64,000 nt of DNA, taken from contig OY821791.1 in the NCBI GenBank assembly GCA_963682175.1, positions 19,682,542 through 19,746,541 on the forward strand. Direction: 5' to 3'. A model generated the notes under the pieces. It was not told where the DNA came from and did no database searches. It was given only the letters and a program-made list of their open reading frames with translations. Numbering within the stretch: the stretch's first letter is position 1; each line of letters opens with the position of its first letter. Positions 32,957-43,698 of the stretch are shown piece after piece. The position numbers and the translations under genes were made by a program. Source of the DNA: Triglochin maritima (taxonomy: Eukaryota; Streptophyta; Magnoliopsida; Alismatales; Juncaginaceae).

Positions 32957-33698
32957 AGAGAAAACAGTGAAAAATAATTTAGTGCCTAAAATTGTTTTCA
33001 ATCATTTGTTATTTAATTCTTTTTTATTCTTGATTATTTACAGAATTTTTTATTTTATTTTCTATAACGAATCTATCAACTCCATGATCAGTGCATGAAA
33101 CTCATGAAGTTTGTAATCCACTTTACCCGAAATTGGAATATTTCTGAAGACTCATTCAAAGCTGTGTATTGTTTTGAAACTCATTAAAATACCTTCCTTA
33201 AAATCAGCTAAAAAATGGTCACTTGTTATTGTCAATTCTAGCCATTGGGAAAATTTTGCTTTATTAGAATGCGTTTAAATAGTCGAGTCAAGTGTCCACG
33301 TCACCTGCATTCTGGCTAATTAGTAATTACTATTACCAATAATACATGGAAATACATGATTTGAAAACCCCTCCGTGTCCAAAAAAATACATAATAGTAA
33401 CTTAATTGCGAGCTTTTACATGACGCTAGAGCATTTTTTATTTGAAATGAGAAACAAATCCATAGAATATGGGAATTCATATTGAGAGCATGAACTAGTA
33501 AGTTATAATTCAATAATCGATCGTTTGAAAGTTTAAACTTTTTAGGTTTTGTTCTTCTACAGATCGTGCAAAGTCAATTGATGAGAAGTCGATCACATGC
33601 ATGTCATATAAGTTGATGAAGATTTTCAGTGTTTAGTGTTGAGAAGTCGATCTCATGCATGTCATGTAAATGAGAAACAAATTCATTATGTAAGTTCA
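32957..33698. other. Unassigned sequence
   Basis: No gene or element is recognised. A short direct repeat with AGAAGTCGATC and CATGCATGTCAT occurs at about 33576 and 33636. GTAAGTTCA at 33690-33698 is the candidate target site of element K. Confidence 0.5.
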
Positions 33699-34041
33699 TA
33701 CGGGAAAATTTGATTATCTATGCTCCAAGTGACTCAGTCTCTAAAAAAACCGCCACTTTGACATCATCTGGAAAATATGTTTATCTTTCTATTTCTCCTC
33801 AAAATACCCCTACCTTAAAAAAAATTCTCTTTGTCACGCATCTTCTTTCTCTCTATCACACAACCCTTCCCCGTCATAGTCGAACCTAGATGTGTTTCGG
33901 GGGTTGTTTGTGCATGTTTGGAAAGTGATTTCGGGGGTTGTGGTGGGATTAGTCATAGTCTTTATGCTCACTCCGACGGGTCGATCAGGGGTCTCGCTCT
34001 GCGTTTGGGGATTTATTAGGAATTCTAACAGTTTGGATACC

Positions 34042-34310
34042 AAAAATGGACGATCTTCTGTGTTTCCAACGAAGCTCGATATGAGTTCTATAGGAACACT
34101 ATTGTTGTGCTCGATATGCTCGATTACTTTTGCATGTGAGCTCGATAGAATTATACTTTTGTGGTGTGGATTGAATGATGGAAGTCGGACCGATCTTTTG
34201 TGTTTCTAACGAAACTCGTTGGGTTCGATAGACGTTCGATAAGAACACGATTGTTATGCTCGATAGCCTCGATTTCTTTTGCATGTGAGCTCGATAAGGC
34301 ACAACAACAG
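34042..34310 (+). repeat. Direct repeat pair inside element K
   Basis: Two copies of a roughly 145-bp unit start near 34048 and 34190. Both run from GATCTTYTGTGTTTC to TTTTGCATGTGAGCTCGAT. Confidence 0.75.
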
Positions 34311-34403
34311 TTTGTTGAGTTTGTTTAACTTAATGTTGAGTTTGTTTTGATGTGTTCCATAGAGCTCAACATAGGCTACATGGAGCTCGATGTCGTTTTC
34401 ACC

Positions 34404-34614
34404 GCATGATTTTTGAGGATGTTTTATAACTAACGGAATTCAAATCGTTTGGGTGTGGAGAAGTGTAAACTCAATGGGCTTAATGAGCTTGATATGTGCA
34501 CGATATAACCTCAATAATTTAGATTTTTTGAAAAAATGCAACTTTTCACTGCACAATTTTTAAGAATGTTTTATGATGAACGAAATTCGAATTGTTTGTG
34601 TGTGGACTGCAAAC
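34404..34614 (+). repeat. Tandem repeat of element K, left part
   Basis: Units of roughly 140-150 bp contain GAATTCAAATCGTTTGGGTG and TTTAGATTTTTTGAAAAAA. M has inserted inside the second unit; the array continues at 43210-43500 with about two more units. Confidence 0.75.
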
Positions 34615-36007
34615 TGTTGAACGTTTTATTTTAAACCGCAAGTGCACGGCCGCGATGAAGCGGTGGCAAGTACGGGTCGTCCTCAGGGAGGTGAGCAGCC
34701 TCTTGTTTGCACGAAATCAAGTGGCGAAAAAATGGAGAAGAGAGTTGGTTACGCTACTCTACACTAAACTACTCTAAGAAGTATGAAATGCGAACGAAAG
34801 AAACAATCAATGAACTAACAACTAAGCTAAGAACAAAGGAGGAATGTTGGAATACAGAAATAGAAAACCCCTAAGGGGTGGAGTGAGTGCACACATGCAA
34901 AGAGGTGGGTGTAGAACACATTCTTTAAGCACATGAAGGTGGTGTTTATCATGCATAGGAAGTGTCTAAATGTTATGGCAAAACCTATCAATCTATTCAC
35001 CAACTTAGTTGATTAACATTTACATATGCAAGTTATTTATTTCAGAACCTAAACAAGCATGAGAGGTGTCTAATCATTTTGGCAAAACTCATCAAGTTGT
35101 AAATTCTATCCTAAACAAGCAAGCATACATTCATGTTTAATCAACACATTGAAATTAAAGCATTCATCCCATTCTCTAATGCATGTATGTACATGTACTC
35201 TACCCCCCAAAGGGGATGGAACTACTCACTAAACATTACACTAATTATTAAACTATGGAAAGAAAGCATATTAAAACTAAGCTAGAATTAAAAGACGATT
35301 AAACTAAAACATTAACAAACAATAAAAGAAGCATAAAACAAACAATGAAAGAAACACAAAACTTTATTGATAAAATGACTCACATTAAAAGTAGCATCCT
35401 CCTACTTTAGTGTGTGCTTCAAGGCCTCACTTCTAGTAGGAAGAATAACCACTTAAAATATGGAGTGTTTACAATAGGAGGTGAAGAGTTCTATTTATAG
35501 CCATGGAAAAAGCTAATCCGGGACAATCCCCCGATGTGGGACTAAACAGATACCACAAATAGCCTAAACATCCTCTAATACATGTGCTGGAGAAATTGGA
35601 GCGCATTTGGGCCAAAAGTGACCGCCAATTAGCGGTCTACAGTGTCCGGATCACTCTGGAATTTCTTGTGGGCTTTTCTGGAAGGCTTTTTTTGGTATTT
35701 GATGCATCTATTTTGCATGTTGGAGCTCCGACCCGAATAGAATTGCCAAAATACTCCCCATGATGGTGAGGAGTATTCTGTTTTGCTCTTAGGTCCTTCG
35801 GTCTTGCATTCAGGTCCTTCTTCCTTGCATCTTGGTCCACAGATCTCACAATTCAGTCCTTTTTCCCAGCTTTTGGGTCCTTTTATCCTTCATCTCTTCA
35901 AACCTATTTATTCCTGAAAACTAAACATAAAACTCGTAACATAGCATTATTTAGGTGAAAGATAATGGATATAAGATACAAATATGAGCATGAAATGATG
36001 TCAATCA
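34615..36007 (-). repeat. Element M 3' LTR (1393 bp)
   Basis: On its own strand it runs from TGATTGACATC to CGTTCAACA. It has the intact GTCCCACATCG element (plus-strand 35532-35542) and TATAAATAGA (plus-strand 35490-35499) with 32 bp between. The palindrome GACCGCCAATTAGCGGTC lies near 35622-35639. Confidence 0.95.
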
Positions 36008-36022
36008 AATACCCCCACACCT
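36008..36022 (-). promoter_or_regulatory. 3' polypurine tract of element M
   Basis: On the minus strand it reads AGGTGTGGGGGTATT, directly before the 3' LTR. Confidence 0.93.
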
Positions 36023-37612
36023 AACTTTTGCTAGTCCCGAGCAAAACAAAGAAAGAGAAAAGCATGCGAAAAAAACAAGAAATCCTAACTCACTTTCGTA
36101 GGAATCACGGTTGCACTTAGCACGTGCAACAAGCCGTTAAACCTCCTTGTCGCCAAGGAGGAGGAGTGTTGTCTCCTGAGGGTTTTCAGCGGATATACCC
36201 ACAAAATCCGAACAAGATGCATTAATCAATCTAGCTACATGACTCGTTGGACTTATATTGTCGATCATGGGACGCGGTAATACTACGGGTCGACTCTATA
36301 TATGTAATCGGTCCACACACCTAGCCTAATGAGTTATTCGTGAGAGTTAGTTAAGGACTTAAGTGAAAGACATGGGCAACCTTAACTTCTGAATGTGATA
36401 CAATGTGTAGAGTCCATTTTGGTTCTTATTTGCTTTTTTTTCTTTTTTTTTCTTTCATCATTTTTTTTTTTGGAGCATTTTATTGGTTGGTGTTTGATTC
36501 TCCCAGGGTCAGGTTTCGTGCATCATTGCCTATGAGGACTTACACTATCACGTACACCTTCCCCCAAATCTCCACATAGGGCGATCCCTACCACCCGTGT
36601 AACGGGAGTTCGGTCGGTGCATCCCAAGTCAGATGACTCGAAAGCACCAGGCACAAAGGCCCCTCACACCTACTTTCCCGAGTGATAGGAGCCGTGCGAG
36701 AAGAGAGAACACCACTTATTTATCTATATGGGAACCAAAACCCCTACACTTAAGTTTCACAAAAAGAGATTAAGGGCCCTCGACTACGACAAACTTCCTT
36801 ATACTCACAAACACGAATTATTTGACTCACTAGGTTCAGGGTGGACTTCTTTAAATGTTTGAGTACTGAAACCCTATGATTACACGCCCCCTGAGGGAAA
36901 ACCAGGGTGCATCCTAACGACTCGCCAAGACCTAAAGCCAATAAACCAGAAATCCTAATGCATCAAGTTCAAGACAATTTTGGGAGCTTTCTTTTTACTT
37001 TGCCTCTCAACGGTTTTGCACGTGCTAAACACACGCAAAACCCACAAAAACATTTTCTTTCGCAAACACATGAAGATTTTGAAAGAAATGTGAAAATTTT
37101 AAAGCACTCGGCAAGCAAAAGAAGACAAGTCACCCAAGGATCATGGCAAGCAGATATATCAATGCTAAATGCGGCACACTAACATGACCCTAACAATGCA
37201 CACAAAAGAAAACAAAAAATCAAAAGAAAAGACTCGACTATGTACACACGTAAAACACCCCCCACACCTACTTCATGCATTGTCCTCAATGAATGTGAAC
37301 AAGATACTACATGGATACATGCATGAAAAAGGAAAGATCTCACCAACATGAAGTACAAAGGGACGTTCAGGGTCATGTTGATGGACACAAACCCAAATTC
37401 CCTCAAAACCTGTGAGAAGCTGAAGAAGGGAGATAAATACGTGAAGAAATTGGGGCCCAAGTACACAAGGGTTGGGGCCCACAACAATCGATGCTCACTG
37501 AAGGAGTCTTTTATTATTTTGTTTTTTTTCTTCTTTTTTTTCTTTTTTTTCTTTTTTTTCCTTTTTTTTACAAGATATATACATCAACCAAGATATTCTC
37601 ATAATCATTTGG
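36023..37612 (-). other. 3' noncoding region of element M
   Basis: It is colinear with A 3501-5058. It holds an internal polypurine-like motif, GTAGGTGTGGGGGGTG on the minus strand (37256-37271), about 1.25 kb from the true tract. Long A-rich purine tracts lie at 36426-36471 and 37508-37570, the latter just after the gag-protease stop. Small ORFs on either strand are not conserved in A, E or F. Confidence 0.75.
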
Positions 37613-40600
37613 TCAAGGAACATCAAATGAGAACATCATGTTTTGAGGACCAGAGACTTGCCGAGATGGGCAAACTCCACTGGTACTCTGAGGTGTCATG
37701 AGGGGTGAAATGTCAAAGCTGAAAGGCTCGAACCCCTCATGATATTGGTCGGGTGTGGGCAACAAAGAATGAAGTTGTGTTGCCTCACTAGGGTTTAATT
37801 GCTCATCGAAGAAAACCCTCCAACCAATAGGCGGGTGCATCGGAATGAGTTCCTCATGCTCATTCGATGGATGCAGCAGACCTGCATCACTAAGAATGGG
37901 GCTTCTCCCCAAGTCATCCAACAAGGACCTCCCACCATCGTTTAGATCATCAAGCATAAACTCGGTCATAGGTGGGTCCTTGTTGGAGTCAATATGAAGC
38001 TCAAATGGCTCAATGGCCATGAGACATGAGGTAGAGACACCTTCTGGTATAGGCATATGATGAGGTGTCTCACTCTCACTAGTACTCTCAACTGAATCAT
38101 GCAACGAACACTCCCTTTGGACATTCATGTTCGAGGCCAGCTCACCCTGTTGCATTGCAAATACAGGCAATGAGTCTTCGCTGGGCCCACGAACATTCTC
38201 AATGGGTTGCATTGGGGTTAGGGGTGTTCGTTGATTTTGTGGTGCTTTCTCCAATTGGCGGATTAGATTTAGATTTAAAGGTTCATCCATGGGTTCCTGT
38301 TGCCTACCAGAATTGAACACATGAAACTCGGCACTCATGTTACCGAATGAGAGCTTCATGAGATCATTTCTACAATTAATCAAGGCATTGGAGGTTGCCA
38401 GAAATGGTCTACCCAAAATCAAAGGTATTTGAGAGTGGGTGTTCGCAACAGGATTGGTATCGAGGACAACAAAATCGACTGGAAATATAAAATCTCCAAC
38501 TTTGATAAGCACGTCCTCGATAATCCCCATGGGAATACGAATGGATCTATCCGCCAGTTGGAGGGTGATCTTAGTTGGTTTCAATTCTCCAAAGTTCAAC
38601 TGTTGATAAACAGAGAATGGGAGGAGGTTGACCGCTGATCCTAAATCAAGCAAAACATTTCTCAATCTAGTGTCCCCTATCGTACACTGAATAGTAGGAC
38701 ACCCCGGGTCCTTGTATTTTGTGTAGGTAGGATTGGAAAAAAGTGAGTTGATATTTGCAGCCAAGAATGCTTTCTTAGGAACATTGGTCTTCCTCTTGGT
38801 TGTGCAGAGATCCTTCAACACTTTGGCATATTGAGGTATTTGTTGGATGACATCCAACAAGGGGATGTTAACCTTTACTTGCTTAAACACCTCTACTATC
38901 TTGTCCATGTTGTCATTCTGCTTTTTGGTTAACCTACTTGGATAGGGAGCTTTTGGCAGGTAGGTTTTCTGCTGTGCCTGAGAAGAAAGCTTTGGTGTAT
39001 TACCCTCACCCTCAGCATCTTCTTCACCACCATTCCCACTAAGGGGCTGCATAGATGGTGGTGGGTGTGGCAAGGAAATGTGATTGTCAACCTGTTTTCC
39101 ATTCCTTAAGGTCACAATGGAATTGACATGGTGAACAGGTTCCTCCACATGGTTCACTTGCCTCCCCTGAGGTACCACATTCTCATTTTGCATGTGTTGT
39201 TGCTGGTACACACGGGGGTTAGCCTCAGGCTGGCTAGGAAAAGACCCTCTCTCTCTTTCATGTACAGACTGAGCCAATTGGCCCATCTGAAGCTCTAGAT
39301 ATTTGATGGTCTGCTGATTTGAAGTGAGAACTTGACTCGTGGTTGACATAAAAATTTTCATTGAGTTTTCAAGTCCACGAGTCAAGGTCTCAAGCGAATT
39401 GAATCGGGTTTCCATATTATTGGAATTTGGGAAACCCGATTGATTGGTCGTTTGTGCTTGGGGTGGCTGATTGGAATGTGCATTCATGGGAGGTTGGTGT
39501 GATTGGTAAGGTGGTCTAGAGGAGTTTGAAGGACCACCCGGGGCATTATTTTGGTTCCATGAAAAATTAGGGTGGTTCCTCCATCCAGGGTTATAAGATG
39601 ATGAGTATGGGTCATTCCTAGCTCTGTCATAGATGGCGTTGACACGCTCCATCTCAGGAGGAATGGACTCACACTCGCTCTCTACATGACCTATCCTACC
39701 ACATGAATGACAAGGAACTGGACCAGATGTGGACATGTGAGGTGCACTTTGTTGGTTTTGGAGCTCAATCGAATCCATACGGCGCATTAAGGCCGCCATG
39801 CGTGTCTCGGTGGCCGTAGTGGTATCGATAGCAAATGCGGCACCCGATCTAGTCGAGTTTGCATTCGCGATCCTCACTCCTATACTAGATGATGCAGGTG
39901 GTTCCCTCACACTCTCCCACTGCATGGTTTTCTCAGCGAGATCTTCTAGGAAGGCCCATGCCTCCCTTTCATCCTTTCCCAAGAACTCTCCTTGACACAT
40001 GGACTCAAGGAGCGTTCTGGACGGGATGTGAAGACCCTCATACACAATCTGACAAAGACGCCACAACTCAATGCCATGGTGAGGGCACGAGGATAGTAGC
40101 TCTTTGAACCTCTCAAGATATGCATGAAATGGTTCGGTCTCATGTTGATAGAACGAATTGATTTCGTTCCTCAATTTTTGAGTCCGATGATTAGGAAAGT
40201 ACTTCTTGAGGAATGCAGATTGAAACTCATCCCAAGTCCTAAAGGAATTCGCCTGGTTGCTGTACAACCACTTCTTGGCATCATCCTTTAGTGCAAAAGG
40301 AACGAGCCTAAGATGGATGGAGTCTGTGCTAAGTTGTTGCAGCTGGAACATAGCACAGACCTCCTCAAATTCCCTGAGAAAGATATAGGGGTCACCTTTC
40401 CCAGTGAAATGAGGGAGCATGGAGATAAACTGAGGCTTAACCTCAAAATGGTTCCCATTAGCCTCTGGCAATACGATGCATGAGGGTAGAGCTGTACGGC
40501 TCGGGTAGCATCGATCACGTAGAGGTATGGGAACGACAACTGGAAGCACTGGTCGAACAGGTGGGTCCAGCAACTGCTCCTCCTCACGGAAATTAGCAGC

Positions 40601-40720
40601 CATTGAACCCAGACTGCGTGCGACACGAGAGGAGGAAGGTGTCGAGAAATCGATGACCGAAGCTGGATTGACAACGCTCCTCGTCAAACGACCACTCTCG
40701 TCTCGTGTCCACGAAAGCAT
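37613..40720 (-). CDS. Gag-protease polyprotein of element M
   Basis: The frame is open for 1044 codons from 40747, but its first codon there is TTG. The first ATG is at 40720 (1035 aa), and a second at 40603 (MAANFREEE) is a good alternative start. Counting from 40747: a gag capsid region at about 110-280 (KKWLYS, FLKKYFPNHRTQKLRNEI, LERFKELLSSCPHHG), typical of Athila-type gag; zinc knuckle C346-C349-H354-C359; a Gln/Pro-rich linker; a coiled coil at about 445-500; protease at about 620-785 with D701 in DLGSAVNLLP and ILGRPFL; and a 260-residue tail ending FSFDVP. DLG in place of D(S/T)G is shared with E, where the motif reads DLGAS. Gag forms the particle, the knuckle packages RNA and protease cleaves the polyprotein. 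The ORF is uninterrupted, unlike every other coding region here, so expression is plausible. Pol is absent. Confidence 0.93.
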   Translation of the reverse strand: MLSWTRDESGRLTRSVVNPASVIDFSTPSSSRVARSLGSMAANFREEEQLLDPPVRPVLPVVVPIPLRDRCYPSRTALPSCIVLPEANGNHFEVKPQFISMLPHFTGKGDPYIFLREFEEVCAMFQLQQLSTDSIHLRLVPFALKDDAKKWLYSNQANSFRTWDEFQSAFLKKYFPNHRTQKLRNEINSFYQHETEPFHAYLERFKELLSSCPHHGIELWRLCQIVYEGLHIPSRTLLESMCQGEFLGKDEREAWAFLEDLAEKTMQWESVREPPASSSIGVRIANANSTRSGAAFAIDTTTATETRMAALMRRMDSIELQNQQSAPHMSTSGPVPCHSCGRIGHVESECESIPPEMERVNAIYDRARNDPYSSSYNPGWRNHPNFSWNQNNAPGGPSNSSRPPYQSHQPPMNAHSNQPPQAQTTNQSGFPNSNNMETRFNSLETLTRGLENSMKIFMSTTSQVLTSNQQTIKYLELQMGQLAQSVHERERGSFPSQPEANPRVYQQQHMQNENVVPQGRQVNHVEEPVHHVNSIVTLRNGKQVDNHISLPHPPPSMQPLSGNGGEEDAEGEGNTPKLSSQAQQKTYLPKAPYPSRLTKKQNDNMDKIVEVFKQVKVNIPLLDVIQQIPQYAKVLKDLCTTKRKTNVPKKAFLAANINSLFSNPTYTKYKDPGCPTIQCTIGDTRLRNVLLDLGSAVNLLPFSVYQQLNFGELKPTKITLQLADRSIRIPMGIIEDVLIKVGDFIFPVDFVVLDTNPVANTHSQIPLILGRPFLATSNALINCRNDLMKLSFGNMSAEFHVFNSGRQQEPMDEPLNLNLIRQLEKAPQNQRTPLTPMQPIENVRGPSEDSLPVFAMQQGELASNMNVQRECSLHDSVESTSESETPHHMPIPEGVSTSCLMAIEPFELHIDSNKDPPMTEFMLDDLNDGGRSLLDDLGRSPILSDAGLLHPSNEHEELIPMHPPIGWRVFFDEQLNPSEATQLHSLLPTPDQYHEGFEPFSFDISPLMTPQSTSGVCPSRQVSGPQNMMFSFDVP

Positions 40721-41792
40721 GCACAAAGGTGCACACACAAACCACAACTCTCTTTTTTTCTTCTTTTTTTTCTTTTTTTTAACAAAGAATGTGCGTAGAG
40801 GAGAAGACGGGGGAACACAGGAGAGAAAGAATGACTCAGGAGAGAAGGGAAGAAGTCCTTATGCTACGGCGGATGGGTACAGGTAGAAGCACACAAGCAA
40901 ACAAGGCTCAAGCAATCCTAAGGTCGCTATAGGTCCTTACAGCTAGACGACGCCTAACTGCGAGGTCACACGGCCTCAACACGCCTCACCTCCCTACAAC
41001 GAGGACCACAAAGCCCAGCAAGTGAGCCAAGATCCGGGGATCTCGTCTCTCCTACTATTGACAAAGTGGGCAACGCCGATCAGGTCATGACGGTCGGGAC
41101 CGGATCACTCTCCTAATGCGCCCGAAATCCTTAAGGCCAATGTCTACTTGATTTTAAAATTAGGCTCTTGATTAGTGTGGTTTTTGGGGCGAAGGAAAGG
41201 GTGATGAAATCCCCCACCTTATCTTTTACGGGACAGCCCCTCCTTAGTAGCGTTTTGGAGTCCTAAATCTAGCAATCAACTCTCCAAACAACACTCAACT
41301 CACACTTGTTGCAATGCACTTCCTACTAACTAATGCATGTTCATACGAAATGCATGAATGAGAGTAGAAGGTGCGTACCTCACGCCAGCACTCAGCATCA
41401 GAGAATAAAGCTAAGATAAAAGACAATCTAAATGCCTAAGTCACATACATGATGCATGACCTAAACAAGAATGAATGCCTAATCTTTTGCTTTGAGTTTT
41501 AGGGTCCAAGTGGCTTAAAGGAGGTTTGATTATTGATCTGGGAACGAACTATAAGTCAAAACATGCCAAATTGAGTCCCAGATAACTAGATCATTTATAG
41601 CAACAACAACAAGAAATTAAAAGATGAACAGAGCTCACCAGACCGCTGATTGGCGGTCTGAAGTGCTCAGGTCGTCTGGAAATTTCTCTAGTAGCCTCCA
41701 CTTCCTATTCCCAGTCTCCTGAAACAAAGACAAATTACAACACACAAATTAAATCCACTTGAATCGTCCAAACAAGAGTCTGGACTGGCACC
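40721..41792 (-). other. Element M leader
   Basis: An A-rich purine tract lies just upstream of the start codon region (plus-strand 40749-40780). Conserved blocks match the A and F leaders, the splice-donor-like AGGTACGC is at about 41373-41380 and the palindrome GACCGCTGATTGGCGGTC is at 41641-41658, 134 nt from the primer site. No gene is seen. Confidence 0.75.
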
Positions 41793-41810
41793 TCCCCGGC
41801 AACGGCGCCA
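41793..41810 (-). promoter_or_regulatory. Primer-binding site of element M (tRNA-Asp)
   Basis: The plus strand reads TCCCCGGCAACGGCGCCA, identical to the 3' end of plant tRNA-Asp as I know it, including CCA. A 6-nt spacer separates it from the LTR. Confidence 0.95.
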
Positions 41811-41816
41811 AAAACT

Positions 41817-43209
41817 TGTTGAACGTTTTATTTTAAACCGCAAGTGCACGGCCGCGATGAAGCGGTGACAAGTACGGGTCGTCCTCAGGGAGGTGAGCAG
41901 CCTCTTGTTTGCACGAAATCAAGTGGCGAAAAAATGGAGAAGAGAGTTGGTTACGCTACTCTACACTAAACTACTCTAAGAAGTATGAAATGCGAACGAA
42001 AGAAACAATCAATGAACTAACAACTAAGCTAAGAACAAAGGAGGAATGTTGGAATACAGAAATGGAAAACCCCTAAGGGGTGGAGTGAGTGCACACATGC
42101 AAAGAGGTGGGTGTAGAGTACATTCTTTAAGCACATGAAGGTGGTGTTTATCATGCATAGGAAGTGTCTAAATGTTATGGCAAAACCTATCAATCTATTC
42201 ACCAACTTAGTTGATTAACATTTACATATGCAAGTTATTTATTTCAGAACCTAAACAAGCATGAGAGGTGTCTAATCATTTTGGCAAAACTCATCAAGTT
42301 GTAAATTCTATCCTAAACAAGCAAGCATACATTCATGTTTAATCAACACATTGAAATTAAAGCATTCATCCCATTCTCTAATGCATGTATGTACATGTAC
42401 TCCACCCCCCAAAGGGGATGGAACTACTCACTAAACATTACACTAATTATTAAACTATGGAAAGAAAGCATATTAAAACTAAGCTAGAATTAAAAGACGA
42501 TTAAACTAAAACATGCACAAACAATAAAAGAAGCATAAAACAAACAATGAAAGAAACACAAAACTTTATTGATAAAATGACTCACATTAAAAGTAGCATC
42601 CTCCTACTTTAGTGTGTGCTTCAAGGCCTCACTTCTAGTAGGAAGAATAACCACTTAAAATATGGAGTGTTTACAATAGGAGGTGAAGAGTTCTATTTAT
42701 AGCCATGGAAAAAGCTAATCCGGGACAATCCCCCAATGTGGGACTAAACAGATACCACAAATAGCCTAAACATCCTCTAATACATGTGCTGGAGAAATTG
42801 GAGCGCATTTGGGCCAAAAGTGACCGCCAATTAGCGGTCTACAGTGTCCGGATCGCTCTGGAATTTCTTGTGGGCTTTTCTGGAAGGCTTTTTTTGGTAT
42901 TTGATGCATCTATTTTGCATGTTGGAGCTCCGACCCGAATAGAATTGCCAAAATACTCCCCATGATGGTGAGGAGTATTCTGTTTTGCTCTTAGGTCCTT
43001 CGGTCTTGCATTCAGGTCCTTCTTCCTTGCATCTTGGTCCACAGATCTCACAATTCAGTCCTTTTTCCCAGCTTTTGGGTCCTTTTATCCTTCATCTCTT
43101 CAAACCTATTTATTCCTGAAAACTAAACATAAAACTCGTAACATAGCATTATTTAGGTGAAAGATAATGGATATAAGATACAAATATGAGCATGAAATGA
43201 TGTCAATCA
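41817..43209 (-). repeat. Element M 5' LTR (1393 bp)
   Basis: It is the same length as the 3' LTR. The TATA box is at plus-strand 42692-42701; the upstream element reads CAATGTGGGAC, one base from the intact form in the 3' LTR, as a CpG transition would give. The U3 palindrome is at about 42824-42841. Confidence 0.95.
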
Positions 43210-43560
43210 CAAACCTCGATGGGCTCGATGCACTCAATATGACCTTGATAATTTAGATTTTTTGAAAAAAGACTACTTTTAACCGCACAATTATTGAGGA
43301 CATTTTATGACGAACGGAATTCAAATCGTTTGGGTGTAGAGAATTGTAAACCTCGATTAACTCGACGTGCTCGATTTGTACGCGATATGACGTCGATAAT
43401 TTAGACTTTTTGAAAAAATCTACTTTGAACGACACGATTTATGAGGACGTTTTATGACGAAGAGAATTTGAATCATTTAGGTGTGATGAAATGTAAACCT
43501 CATGATTTTTGAGGGTTGAAAGAGAGAGAGAAAGAGAAAGAAAGAGAGAAAAAGAGGGAG
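43210..43560 (+). repeat. Tandem repeat of element K, right part, and GA-rich tract
   Basis: The 140-150 bp units interrupted by M continue here (units beginning near 43285 and 43440). A GA-rich tract follows at about 43515-43570. Confidence 0.75.
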
Positions 43561-43698
43561 AAAGAGAATGGCCTCACGGTTTAGGTAGGGGTATTTTGGG
43601 GAGAAGTGGAAAGAAATATATTTTTCAGAGGATGTCAAAGTGGAAGTTTTTTTCCAGAGTTTGGGTCACTTTGAGCATATGTAGTTAAAAATTTCAAG

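Larger units (their letters stand above)
34615..43209 (-). mobile_element. Near-intact Athila-like gag-pro retrotransposon M
   Basis: This 8595-bp element lies on the minus strand and is flanked by CAAAC (34610-34614 and 43210-43214). Both LTRs are 1393 bp and differ at about nine positions by eye (0.65%), so it is young. The order on its own strand is 5' LTR, tRNA-Asp primer site, leader, one gag-protease ORF, 3' noncoding region, polypurine tract and 3' LTR. No RT, RNase H or integrase is present, so those must come from another element. Confidence 0.95.
33699..43698. mobile_element. TIR DNA element K, split by retrotransposon M
   Basis: About 33699-33820 is an imperfect inverted copy of about 43575-43698; both arms share CACTTTGACATC and AAAATACCCCTACC. 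GTAAGTTCA (33690-33698) and GTAAGTATA (43699-43707) may be a decayed 9-bp target duplication. Without M the element would be about 1.4 kb. It holds no transposase frame but has direct repeats rich in CTCGAT. A Mutator-like non-autonomous element fits best. Confidence 0.65.

Noticed and set aside
33831..34209. Possible coding frames of 62-105 codons at the left of element K
   Set aside because: Overlapping frames on both strands, no domain, and inside a short TIR element with tandem repeats.
35637..35849. 70-codon sense frames conserved in both M LTRs (also 42839-43051) and an 87-codon relative in E3 (25034-25297)
   Set aside because: They lie in U3, upstream of the TATA box. The two M copies are identical because the LTRs are young, and E1 and A have broken versions. 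No initiation context or domain supports a gene.
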